From assembly GCA_900128585.1 (NCBI GenBank), contig LT642299.1:1-24754 (forward strand): a stretch of DNA of 24,754 bases, written 5' to 3'. Position numbers and translations under genes: made by a program. Position 1 is the first letter of the stretch. The number at the start of each line of letters is the position of its first letter. The notes below the pieces were generated by a model. It saw nothing but the letters and a program-made list of their open reading frames with translations, had not been told where the DNA came from and ran no database searches. Source of the DNA: Stramenopiles sp. TOSAG23-3. Its lineage: Eukaryota; Sar. Of the stretch, positions 15,227 to 22,175 are shown piece by piece.

Positions 15227-16712
15227 ATGCTACTTTAAGTTTCTCTGTCTTTTTACCGTATTTGTTGCATTCCTCTACAAACTGCTTTTTTCGCTTTCGA
15301 ATGACTTGTTTTAATCGAAGACAGAAATCACGATTTGGTGACTTTCCATTGGAAAATAGGTACGATAGTATGTCGTTTGCCTTTGAGGGTGCACGATTGT
15401 TATACATCTCATCCACCGAAAGTACCTTTCCTTTCTCGTTGACTAAAATGTTTTTCAAATGCGTGTCGGACACGTTGTAAGCATGTCTGAAGATAAGATT
15501 CTTTACTATATCCCATAGTGTATCTTCTGAGTAGTCCTCTGCTGTATCGACCATTTTGCCATCGAACAATGGACACACGTAATAAAATAAGTTACCTTCT
15601 TTTGCTACTTTAACCTTCATGGTCTGGAGACCGTATCGGATTTTTTCTACGTCTACCAACGCTTGAAAAAAGTTCTCCGAGTCATTTATTGGACCTTTTA
15701 CAAAGTATTTTCCCGACTCGACCGTGACAATCCACGATTGCGGTTTATTACCGTATGGCGCTCTCATGGGCTGGAGCTTCTGGACTTTCTCTCCACGTAG
15801 CGTTTCCAAGGTATTCATCGTATCTCTCGCACGTATTCGATCATTAATATCACTGGCTCCAAATTTTGTTTCTTCGTTTTTGAAGATGTGACGTGCTTTG
15901 GTTTGAATTCGTGCACGCTTTTTCCTTCCAGTAGATGGATTTTCAATTTTCACTGTTTCGGACAAGTAATGGTCCATTCCACGTTTTCTCTTTTTGCCGT
16001 CTACCTCGTCTTCATCAAGGACGTAATCTGGTAAGTCCAACTTTACTCGTTTCACATCGTTCTCTTCCATTTTCACCTCAATTGGTTTCGAACAGTTATG
16101 GAATTTGTTAGCGACAAGAGTGTAAAGGAACAGTCTAGACGACACCGTTCCATTGGTCTTCCAGACGGTAATGAACATTTTCCAGAGGTATTTAGCGTGC
16201 GAGTTCATTTTTCCCAGCTTTTGTTCGATCGTGTCAAAGCCTTCTGAATCGGTGAGATCCTTCGGTGTTGGTCGCTCGTTCTTTCTAGCCATCCTCACAA
16301 TAATCTTTTCAATCTGTGTAGCAAACTTTGTCTCCACACACTCGCCTTCTAGGTTGTGCGTGACATTGTACAATGCAACCTTCGCCAGCCACGAAACGTG
16401 CCTATCGGATGTTAACGAAGCCACCTGTTTGCTCAACAAAGCTACCGTCTCTTCCTGTTGCTTGAAATCCATCTTTTTGATTTTATTCTCCATTTGATCA
16501 ATATGTTTTACCAGCATTTGGCCCGTTGGAAACTTATCTTCCAAACAGATTGTTTTCAAATACCCAACTGCAAGATGGGGATAACCGGAGTCTGATATTT
16601 CAAGCGATGCTTGAATGCACGTTTGAAGGTCTCCGCGGCGTGCAGCACACTGTTGCGTTTGTCGTAGATTGCCGAATAGATTTCCATGAATAGATTTCTT
16701 GAGTGTCCACAT
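15219..16712 (-). CDS. Protein with a kinase-like C-terminal domain (497 aa)
   Basis: The N-terminal half is largely helical and not recognised. It ends in a basic, probably disordered linker near 235-275 (GKKRKRG, GRKKRARIQTK) that could act as a nuclear localisation signal. From about residue 310 the order of elements matches a protein or lipid kinase fold: a beta-strand lysine (KYFVKG, near 336), a helix with Glu, a hinge-like strand (FYYVCPLF), a catalytic-loop-like NVSDTHLKNILV (near 414-425, with Asp and Asn correctly spaced) and SVDE in place of DFG. The DxxxxN form with a following Asp is closer to PI3-kinase-like loops than to HRD kinases. Activity is uncertain. It overlaps its convergent neighbour by 8 bases. 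A TATATA-like box (16733-16738) lies about 20 bases before the ATG. Confidence 0.7.
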   Translation of the reverse strand: MWTLKKSIHGNLFGNLRQTQQCAARRGDLQTCIQASLEISDSGYPHLAVGYLKTICLEDKFPTGQMLVKHIDQMENKIKKMDFKQQEETVALLSKQVASLTSDRHVSWLAKVALYNVTHNLEGECVETKFATQIEKIIVRMARKNERPTPKDLTDSEGFDTIEQKLGKMNSHAKYLWKMFITVWKTNGTVSSRLFLYTLVANKFHNCSKPIEVKMEENDVKRVKLDLPDYVLDEDEVDGKKRKRGMDHYLSETVKIENPSTGRKKRARIQTKARHIFKNEETKFGASDINDRIRARDTMNTLETLRGEKVQKLQPMRAPYGNKPQSWIVTVESGKYFVKGPINDSENFFQALVDVEKIRYGLQTMKVKVAKEGNLFYYVCPLFDGKMVDTAEDYSEDTLWDIVKNLIFRHAYNVSDTHLKNILVNEKGKVLSVDEMYNNRAPSKANDILSYLFSNGKSPNRDFCLRLKQVIRKRKKQFVEECNKYGKKTEKLKVASI

Positions 16713-16782
16713 TTTAATACAAACTTAATACTTATATAGTCCGATAATAACTTAAATATATTTAAACAGTGATTTTTTGTTT

Positions 16783-17400
16783 CTAATTAATCCATTTAGT
16801 ACCGGTCCATGTACGATTGTAGATAATTGTATCGCCTTTGCTTATGTTCTCTGGTCCCCACAATGGCTGGAGGTTGGTGTAATGACAACATTGTCTTTGC
16901 TGTTCGGGATAGCTCAGGTCGAATGAGGCCATGGGCATCATGTGATCCATATGCCATGTTCCATGGTTCTCCCATGTCATTCCGGGAAGGAACTGCTTTT
17001 CCAGATGGTCTTGTAGGTGTGGCATGGAACAACCCAACAATGTCATGGTTGGAGCACTCTTGATCTTGCCTTTGAATACCATCCCTACGCGGGAACGTAA
17101 ATTCCTTGCAAGTCGGAACTGTGGATCGGTACGGTAACGTTCCCTACTACGTGCGTTTCTTTGTTTCTTGACTTCCGGGCGTTTTCTGCTCAACCTTTTT
17201 TTCGCTTTTTCTTTCTCCCGGTTGTTTTTGTAGTACTTCCTGCTCCATGCTTTTTGTTTCTCCGGGTTGTTTTTGCGATACTTCTTGTTAGCTGCCTTCT
17301 TACACACTTTGCATTGGGATTTAAGTCCATCGGGTGATGCGGATCGCTTGCCAAACTCCGTGAGCGCTTTGCTCTGGTTGCATTTGGTACAGGTCTTCAT
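16783..17400 (-). CDS. HNH endonuclease 2 (205 aa)
   Basis: This is the same family as HNH 1 with a single N-terminal four-Cys module (CTKCNQSKALTEF near 3-15, CKVC near 30-33). A charged linker of repeated NNPEK/NNREK segments follows, and then the HNH domain with WHMDHMMP and CHYTNLQPLWGPEN. It is uninterrupted and has all visible motif residues. It lies directly downstream of HNH 3 on the same strand and resembles it closely in DNA and protein. Next in line is the kinase-like gene, 70 bases further on. The promoter TATAAAAGCGATTTAAA (minus strand, about 17411-17427) resembles the element before HNH 3. Confidence 0.88.
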   Translation of the reverse strand: MKTCTKCNQSKALTEFGKRSASPDGLKSQCKVCKKAANKKYRKNNPEKQKAWSRKYYKNNREKEKAKKRLSRKRPEVKKQRNARSRERYRTDPQFRLARNLRSRVGMVFKGKIKSAPTMTLLGCSMPHLQDHLEKQFLPGMTWENHGTWHMDHMMPMASFDLSYPEQQRQCCHYTNLQPLWGPENISKGDTIIYNRTWTGTKWIN

Positions 17401-17435
17401 TTGAAAGGGTTTAAATCGCTTTTATACACCTCTTT

Positions 17436-18011
17436 CTAGTTCTTTATCCACCGTGTACCGGTCCATGTACGATTGTAGATAATCTTATCATGTTTGCTTA
17501 TGTTCTCCGGTCCCCACAATGGCTGGAGGTTGGTGTAATGACAACATTGTCTTTGCTGTTCGGGATCGCTCAAGTAAAAAGAGGCACATGGCATCATGTG
17601 ATCGACGTGCCATGTTCCATAGTTCTCCCATGTCATTCCGGGAAGGAACTGTTTAGTCAGATGCTCCTTTAGGTGTGGTATGGAACATCCCAGTAACTTC
17701 ATGGTACTCGCACTCTTGTTCTTGCCTGTGAGTGCATGACGTAAGCGTCTACGTAAATTACTTGCAAGTTTGAACTGTGGATCGGTCTTATTGCGTTCCT
17801 TGTTACGTGCATTTCTTCGTTTCTTGTATTCCGGGCGTTTTTGCCTCTTCTTTGCTTGAGCATTGCATTTCTCCCGGTTGTTTTTGTAGTACTTCTTGCC
17901 TCTTGCATTATGACACACTTTGCATCGGGATGCGAGTCCATTGGGTCTATCGGACCGCTTGTAAAACTCCGTGAGCGCTTTGCTCTGGTTGCATCCTTTG
18001 CAAAACTTCAT
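17436..18011 (-). CDS. HNH endonuclease 3 (191 aa)
   Basis: The start was set at 18011 (MKFCKGCNQSKALTEF). This aligns with the starts of HNH 1 and 2, and an upstream ATG at 18050 would fall within the TATA region. The layout is one Cys module, a basic linker (KKRQKRPEYKKRRNARNKER), and an HNH domain with WHVDHMMP and CHYTNLQPLWGPEN, all intact. HNH 2 follows after 35 bases. The DNA from the stop of HNH 3 into HNH 2 repeats the motif found before HNH 3 itself (GAGGTGTAT, then AAAGCGATT, then TTTCAAATGAAG). The pair therefore looks like a duplication that included the promoter. It is divergent from the dNMP kinase gene. Confidence 0.88.
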   Translation of the reverse strand: MKFCKGCNQSKALTEFYKRSDRPNGLASRCKVCHNARGKKYYKNNREKCNAQAKKRQKRPEYKKRRNARNKERNKTDPQFKLASNLRRRLRHALTGKNKSASTMKLLGCSIPHLKEHLTKQFLPGMTWENYGTWHVDHMMPCASFYLSDPEQQRQCCHYTNLQPLWGPENISKHDKIIYNRTWTGTRWIKN

Positions 18012-18030
18012 TTGAAAACTTTTCAATCGC

Positions 18031-18047
18031 TTTTTATAGTATAAATA
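18031..18047. promoter_or_regulatory. Shared TATA-like promoter between HNH 3 and the dNMP kinase
   Basis: TTTTATAGTATAAATA lies 20 to 36 bases before the HNH 3 start on the minus strand and about 22 to 38 bases before the kinase start at 18069 on the plus strand. Each strand has its own TATAAA-like string within it. The two starts are only 57 bases apart. Confidence 0.55.
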
Positions 18048-18068
18048 CACCTCGTTCGCTTTTAAAAT

Positions 18069-18578
18069 ATGTCAATTATAGTTGAGAAATATCAGCAACC
18101 TACAAAAGTCGCGTTTTGCGGTAGTATGGGTTCAGGCAAGTCATATGCGGCAAACCTACTCTCCCAGAAAACGAATTTACAGGTTATGAGTATTGCCAAG
18201 CCGATTAAGGAAATTGTGGCTGAAATGGGAAAAAGTGATAGGGCTTCGCATATTTTAGTCGGTATGGTCGGCAGGTACGTAGCACCAGATACATGGATCG
18301 ACAAGCTATTAGATCGTGTTCCAGACGAAGTAATCATCGACGATGTTCGATTTCCGAATGAGTGCAATAAACTCAAAGAAGCCGGGTTTACACTCATTCA
18401 TCTCGACGTACCGTGGTACCAACGCTTCGCACGTATTGAAAAACGATCCGAGGACCTCAATGACCACATAAGATGGTTCGCACATGAATCCGAGAAAGCT
18501 TTGGAAAATTACAATTCCTTCGATTACGTATGCGCAACTGAAGAAGAAGTGGACAAATTAATCGATAAACTAGTTTAA
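18069..18578 (+). CDS. Deoxynucleoside monophosphate kinase (169 aa)
   Basis: This is a probable P-loop kinase that phosphorylates dNMPs to dNDPs for viral DNA synthesis, of the T4 gp1-like family found in phages and giant viruses. The P-loop is GSMGSGKS at residues 18-25. The family-typical strand VIIDDVRFPNE is at about 88-98, where Asp-Asp and Arg would contact Mg and substrate. A helix with several Arg and Glu near 119-130 could act as a lid. It is shorter than typical members (about 200-240 residues), with less sequence between the P-loop and the DDVRF strand. It has no signal peptide, so it is expected to be cytosolic or in the virus factory. It is divergent from HNH 3 and followed after 31 bases by an unknown gene on the same strand. 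Confidence 0.82.
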   Translation: MSIIVEKYQQPTKVAFCGSMGSGKSYAANLLSQKTNLQVMSIAKPIKEIVAEMGKSDRASHILVGMVGRYVAPDTWIDKLLDRVPDEVIIDDVRFPNECNKLKEAGFTLIHLDVPWYQRFARIEKRSEDLNDHIRWFAHESEKALENYNSFDYVCATEEEVDKLIDKLV

Positions 18579-18609
18579 ATCACTATAATATTTTACATAT
18601 TGTTTAAAA

Positions 18610-19359
18610 ATGAACCGCGATTTAAAAGAGATTCGCGATAAGAAACTATTCCTCGAAACGTTCAAAAATGCACGCACTGAAAACGATAGTAAGTACTTGT
18701 ACTATCTGCCTGTTCACGGCCCATATAATCCCAAAATAATAGTTGAAACACCGGGGTCTCGAACTCCAATTGAGTCCGAGTCTGACTGGGTAGACCTTGG
18801 TCCATATACCCCCGATATTCCCACGCCTAAAGAAGCAAGGGATGAAGAGAACCTTAGTGAAGACGACGGCAGTCCAAACCTTGTGTTTTTACCACAATAT
18901 CGAAACCTGTACCAAGTGCGTAGATGGAATCCTAATGAGCCAACACTCATACAGGTAAATGTACCATATGCAAGAAAACCGAAACCAAGCAAAGTAAACT
19001 ATTCCCCAATTGAGAACGACACAGTACTTCGTTTGAACACTTGCATCGTCAGACTTCGTTTGGAGTTAAGCAACTACACTAAAATAAGTGGGGGTACAAT
19101 GGACTGGTGGGTCGGTGATGGACGGTTTAGTGGCTGGTGGGATCATATGTATTACTGGACGGTGAATAACAGAAATGTGTACACATTACGAACGTTTTAC
19201 TTAGGCCAGTACTTTGCTATAGCAAAAGACTTACTCATGCTAAAGAATGCTTTAAATGACAGCAATCCTAGGTTTAAACTTCAACAAACCAGACAACAAC
19301 AGATCATGGCGCTGCTTAGGCGTGTAGAGAGTAATTTTGGAATGGTGTGGAGGCGTTAA
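18610..19359 (+). CDS. Protein of unknown function (249 aa)
   Basis: A hydrophilic protein I do not recognise. Residues 1-60 are charged. The next part is Pro- and acid-rich (about 48-95, including TPDIPTPKEARDEENLSEDD) and probably disordered. The C-terminal half has a Trp/Gly/Tyr-rich segment (about 158-183: MDWWVGDGRFSGWWDHMYYW) and ends in a helical, basic stretch. The DNA between it and the kinase gene has a TATAATATTTT string about 20 bases upstream of the ATG. Its TAA overlaps the TAA of the convergent HNH 4 inside one TTAA (19356-19359). No signal peptide or clear membrane helix. Confidence 0.68.
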   Translation: MNRDLKEIRDKKLFLETFKNARTENDSKYLYYLPVHGPYNPKIIVETPGSRTPIESESDWVDLGPYTPDIPTPKEARDEENLSEDDGSPNLVFLPQYRNLYQVRRWNPNEPTLIQVNVPYARKPKPSKVNYSPIENDTVLRLNTCIVRLRLELSNYTKISGGTMDWWVGDGRFSGWWDHMYYWTVNNRNVYTLRTFYLGQYFAIAKDLLMLKNALNDSNPRFKLQQTRQQQIMALLRRVESNFGMVWRR

Positions 19360-19889
19360 CGTAGTATGTAACTACCATTTTGTTTAATCAACCACTGAGT
19401 ACCGTTCCATTTCATATCATGAACAATTTTCTTTCCTTTGCTTAAATTTTGACGTTTAAACAATGGTTGCATGTTCGTATAATGATAGCATTTGTACTGC
19501 TCCTTGGTTTGTTCCAAGTTAAAATAACAGCATGGCATCATGTGATCAATTTCCCACACTTTTCCATAATTGTCCCATGCCATTCCGGGTTGGAATTGCG
19601 CTTCTAGGTAGGTTCTCAGATGGTCGCTGCTGCAATTTACGAGTCCCATGGTAGTATCGCCTTTGTTTTTGCATATTTTTCTCAGCCGACGTCTCAGATT
19701 CTTTTGCAATCGAAAGAGTGGGTTTGTTTTCATTTTGTTCTTTTGGTATTGGTACATTTGCTTGTTCAAACGTTTGCTGTTCTTCTTGTAGTATTTCCGC
19801 TGTTTCGCGTTTTTGCACTGTTTGCAGTTGGTGGAACGCTTCGGAAATTCACAGCGTAATTTAAAAGTGTTACAGTGTTTACAGTTCAT
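19356..19889 (-). CDS. HNH endonuclease 4, divergent copy (177 aa)
   Basis: This belongs to the same fold family as the other HNH genes but is clearly more divergent. A short Cys module (CKHCNTFKLRCEF, then NCKQCKNAKQ) is followed by a very Lys-rich linker. The HNH domain has WEIDHMMPCCYFNL and CYHYTNMQPLFKRQNLSKGK. The His-Asp-His and Asn positions are kept, so the enzyme may be active. It shares a promoter region with the small plus-strand gene at 19931 and is convergent with the 249-residue gene, sharing a TTAA for both stops. Confidence 0.82.
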   Translation of the reverse strand: MNCKHCNTFKLRCEFPKRSTNCKQCKNAKQRKYYKKNSKRLNKQMYQYQKNKMKTNPLFRLQKNLRRRLRKICKNKGDTTMGLVNCSSDHLRTYLEAQFQPGMAWDNYGKVWEIDHMMPCCYFNLEQTKEQYKCYHYTNMQPLFKRQNLSKGKKIVHDMKWNGTQWLIKQNGSYILR

Positions 19890-19903
19890 TTTTAGAATAT
19901 TAA

Positions 19904-19913
19904 TATATAAATA
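19904..19913. promoter_or_regulatory. Shared TATA-like box between HNH 4 and a small gene
   Basis: TATATAAATA lies 17 bases before the ATG at 19931 (plus) and 14 bases before the ATG at 19889 (minus). It is the only such box in the 41-base gap. Confidence 0.5.
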
Positions 19914-19930
19914 GTTTCATTACAAATAAA

Positions 19931-20062
19931 ATGCCAGTTCGTGAGTATTCGTGCAGTCCCAGTCAGGTCATAAGTGCTGTCTTTTTCACGTTCACCGATA
20001 TGATACATGTAGTCTTTCATTATTTAAGAGATGTACCATATGGTAATCGTGTTGTAGGGTAG
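19931..20062 (+). CDS. Possible 43-residue small protein
   Basis: The ATG at 19931 follows a TATATAAATA box by 17 bases, the usual spacing here, and opens a 43-codon frame ending TAG at 20060-20062. The product begins MPVREYSCSPSQVISAVFFT and has a hydrophobic middle that could be a short amphipathic or membrane helix. No family recognised. The promoter position is the main support. The size is small enough that the frame could be chance. Confidence 0.38.
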   Translation: MPVREYSCSPSQVISAVFFTFTDMIHVVFHYLRDVPYGNRVVG

Positions 20063-20069
20063 GGTTTAT

Positions 20070-20101
20070 GTACCAAATAATCCCATGTACCAATTGGTAC
20101 A
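20070..20101. repeat. Palindrome and GTACC motif cluster
   Basis: A 16-base perfect palindrome, TGTACCAATTGGTACA, is at 20086-20101. Just before it is GTACCAAAT (20070-20078), the first nine bases of the 15-base intergenic motif, followed by AATCCCATGTACC. It lies between a small plus-strand frame and the convergent PDI-like gene, so a role in 3'-end formation is possible but not shown. Confidence 0.65.
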
Positions 20102-20116
20102 CGTGTTAGAGTTAGG

Positions 20117-20740
20117 TTATAATTCAGTACGTTCGTCAGTACGTTCGTGGACATAGTTTAGAAATCCTATTTCGCGATTCAACGTTTCCACGCCCACTGT
20201 TTTCTCGTCGCTTAATTTCTTGTACTGATTTTGCAATTCTTGTACTTGTTCGGTAAACATCTGTTCGACTTGCTGAAGCTCTTTTTCGTACGCTTGTTTC
20301 CGAACAGTTCGTTCCGTCTCCGATAGCTTTTTTATCTCTTCGATTTTGGTCTTTTCGTCTTCACTACACAAAGCAATATCATCGAAACATGAATCCTCCA
20401 GTGTGTTTTTCACGAAAGTTTCCAGAGCGTTGTAGTCTCGACCACTCTGGTATGCTTTCCACCCGAAGCCGTCGTTGTACTTTATCGTTGGGTATCCTTT
20501 GACTCCTTGTTCTTGGCACAGTTCGACTTCCACGGTACAATCCACTTCGCCAATAAGAACATTAACGTTTTCTGCCAATTTATCCCATTCTGGTTTAAGT
20601 CGTTTGCAATGGCCGCACCATGGAGCACGGAAAGCTACGAGGGCTTTCTTTCCAGAGGTAGCATCTTTGAAGTCAGATTGTTTTAGGTATACGGTGGCGT
20701 GTGCGGTGCAAGCAAGAATAAGTAGAATAATAATTTTCAT
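20117..20740 (-). CDS. Secreted thioredoxin-fold protein, PDI-like (207 aa)
   Basis: A signal peptide is visible at about 1-15 (MKIIILLILACTAHA). A single thioredoxin domain follows, with the PDI-type active site WCGHC at 41-45 and the cis-proline at 84 (GYPTIKY). It should form or rearrange disulfide bonds in the endoplasmic reticulum. Residues about 125-185 are highly charged and helical and probably form a coiled coil (EEIKKLSETERTVRKQAYEK and onward). The C-terminus ends RTEL, which only loosely resembles KDEL-type retention signals, so retention is uncertain. Full PDIs have four thioredoxin domains, while this has one plus a coiled coil. A TATATA box (20762-20767) lies about 22 bases upstream. 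A host origin by transfer is plausible. Confidence 0.88.
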   Translation of the reverse strand: MKIIILLILACTAHATVYLKQSDFKDATSGKKALVAFRAPWCGHCKRLKPEWDKLAENVNVLIGEVDCTVEVELCQEQGVKGYPTIKYNDGFGWKAYQSGRDYNALETFVKNTLEDSCFDDIALCSEDEKTKIEEIKKLSETERTVRKQAYEKELQQVEQMFTEQVQELQNQYKKLSDEKTVGVETLNREIGFLNYVHERTDERTEL

Positions 20741-20773
20741 TTTATTACAAAAGTGGAGTCTTATATAGTATGA

Positions 20774-20941
20774 TTAATATTCGTACAGTCGATTTGGTTG
20801 CAGTTCCCTTACGTATTCGATTTGGTTGGTGAATACGTTAAGTTTGCAAACGGTTCGTGGTACCATAGTGTACAGTAACGGGTTCAAATGATAGTAGGTT
20901 GGTTTTTCTTTCGTATGGTTTAGAGGACGGTAGTGTTTCAT
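20774..20941 (-). CDS. Small protein of unknown function (55 aa)
   Basis: The start was set at 20941 (MKHYRPLNHTKEKPTYYHLN) because a TATATAA box (minus strand, 20962-20968) lies about 21 bases upstream, matching other genes. A frame-open ATG 23 codons earlier would lie upstream of that box. The product is rich in Tyr, Asn, Pro and His, and has no membrane segment or family match. The gene lies 33 bases upstream of the PDI-like gene on the same strand. Confidence 0.48.
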   Translation of the reverse strand: MKHYRPLNHTKEKPTYYHLNPLLYTMVPRTVCKLNVFTNQIEYVRELQPNRLYEY

Positions 20942-21044
20942 TTGATTTAGGTTACTGTGATTTATATAGTACCACAACAAATGCAAAGCACATAAACATG
21001 CATCCGACAACGACGATTCCGGCCCACATTTATGCGATGTACCT

Positions 21045-21452
21045 TCATATATATACTTCGACTAGAGAGTCTTCCGCCGCTGCCGTGAGCAACCAAACAA
21101 GTGGATTATTATCTTGTGTGTATCGTGATTGTTTTTTTTTTCGCTTTTGGTACTCCTTGGCTTTACAGTCTTTGCAATGACCCGCTCTGCCATCGCAGTT
21201 ACTGTTCCTTCTCGGGAATTCCGACATGGGTTTCAGTCTGTCACAGTGTTTACATACTTTTTGGTCGTTTACATCAATCTTACGTTCCTTCCGTAACTGT
21301 ACGAGTCTCATCACACGCTTCTTTTCTTGCTCTTTAGTGCATGGTTTACATAAGTATTTTAAACCATCGCACGTTCCTCGATGACTGTAAAAGTTTGTTT
21401 GTGGCAAGGTCTCTTTACAACCGGAACAACACTTGTACTTAATTCTTGGCAT
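21045..21452 (-). CDS. Double Cys-module protein without an HNH domain (135 aa)
   Basis: Two four-Cys modules like those at the N-terminus of the HNH endonucleases are present: CCSGCKETLPQTNFY with CKPC (about 8-41), and CKHCDRLKPMSEFPRR with CKDC (about 67-99). A basic stretch (KEYQKRKKKQSR) follows. The HNH catalytic half is absent, and I see no remnant of it downstream. The protein could be a free-standing DNA-binding module or a decayed endonuclease. The start was set at the ATG at 21452 rather than the in-frame GTG two codons before it. It is divergent from a 75-residue gene, and the two share a TATATAAATATA box at 21461-21472. Confidence 0.72.
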   Translation of the reverse strand: MPRIKYKCCSGCKETLPQTNFYSHRGTCDGLKYLCKPCTKEQEKKRVMRLVQLRKERKIDVNDQKVCKHCDRLKPMSEFPRRNSNCDGRAGHCKDCKAKEYQKRKKKQSRYTQDNNPLVWLLTAAAEDSLVEVYI

Positions 21453-21459
21453 AATCACG

Positions 21460-21472
21460 TATATAAATATAG
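21460..21472. promoter_or_regulatory. Shared TATA-like box between two small genes
   Basis: GTATATAAATATA lies between the starts at 21452 (minus) and 21486 (plus), which are only 33 bases apart. The spacing to the minus-strand start is about 9 bases, tighter than usual here. Confidence 0.5.
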
Positions 21473-21485
21473 ATGTTATTTATAA

Positions 21486-21713
21486 ATGCCTTTACTATTT
21501 GTAAACGGAGAGAATGAAAAAATTAGTTTCAGTCTTAGTCGTCAAGAATGCTTGGAATTGGAATTGGCGTTTAATAAATCTGAAAAGGGTAAAGAATGGA
21601 GGGACTTAGGCGACGAGCTGTATAACTTTTATGTTAATAAAGGAAATGAAAGTGTTGTGTTAAACAACACAAAGTACAACTACTTGTTGAAACTAAGCGA
21701 AAATTGTGGCTGA
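21486..21713 (+). CDS. Small acidic protein of unknown function (75 aa)
   Basis: The protein begins MPLLFVNGENEKISFSLSRQ and is short, acidic and probably alpha/beta, with a helical middle (ECLELELAFNKSEKGKEWRD). It has no signal peptide, membrane helix or cysteine cluster, and I recognise no family. A shared TATA-like box lies about 15 bases before the ATG. The stop is followed within 20 bases by a copy of the GTACCAAATGGGATT motif and a T-run. Confidence 0.6.
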   Translation: MPLLFVNGENEKISFSLSRQECLELELAFNKSEKGKEWRDLGDELYNFYVNKGNESVVLNNTKYNYLLKLSENCG

Positions 21714-21730
21714 GATCGGTTGGGATGTAT

Positions 21731-21745
21731 GTACCAAATGGGATT
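21731..21745 (+). repeat. Intergenic GTACCAAATGGGATT motif, copy 2
   Basis: This is an exact 15-base match, in opposite orientation, to 12973-12987. It lies 18 bases after the stop at 21713 and just before TTTTTT and the TATATAAA (21751-21758) of the next gene. Confidence 0.6.
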
Positions 21746-21778
21746 TTTTGTATATAAATTAACTACCTTACTATTAAT

Positions 21779-22174
21779 ATGTCATACGGGACAAAGTATG
21801 GTCGCAATAGGATTGAGCGTGCTACACGCATGTACAAAGAGAGACCACCTGATGGGATGGTAAAACCAGAGGCAGAAATTAAGAGGTTCAGAGCATTAAG
21901 AATAAACGCCCATTTTGGTTATGGTAGGTACGTAGAGGACCTTACACGCCCTGAGATTGAGACAAGGGACTTTATTGTGGTTCGATCGCAAAAAACCTCC
22001 AACACACACAAGAAATATTACTTTATTGAGTTATTGTCCCCAGAAGCAATTAAAACCCGTGCAAGAAGTGGATATTTAGGTTACTGTACTTGTAAAGATA
22101 GAAATCCAAACTGCAAACACAAACTCGCAATCCGTTTCACAGTAAGACAATACATTTACAATTTACGTTATTAA
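21779..22174 (+). CDS. SWIM-type zinc-finger protein (131 aa)
   Basis: The C-terminal part contains YCTCKDRNPNCKHKLA (about 102-117), which fits the SWIM zinc-finger pattern CxC-xn-CxH with n of 6. SWIM fingers bind DNA or protein and occur in transposases, MEKK1-like proteins and recombination mediators. The N-terminal 60 residues are basic (GTKYGRNRIERATRMYKERP) and could contact nucleic acid. No ATPase or nuclease domain is attached, and the protein is short. TATATAAA at 21751-21758 lies 20 bases before the ATG. The next gene starts one base after the stop, so the two could be read from one transcript. Confidence 0.72.
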   Translation: MSYGTKYGRNRIERATRMYKERPPDGMVKPEAEIKRFRALRINAHFGYGRYVEDLTRPEIETRDFIVVRSQKTSNTHKKYYFIELLSPEAIKTRARSGYLGYCTCKDRNPNCKHKLAIRFTVRQYIYNLRY

Positions 22175-22175
22175 T

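Noticed and set aside
20942-21010. Longer 78-residue version of the small gene at 20774
   Set aside because: The TATA box lies inside this extension, and the shorter form has the usual spacing to its ATG.
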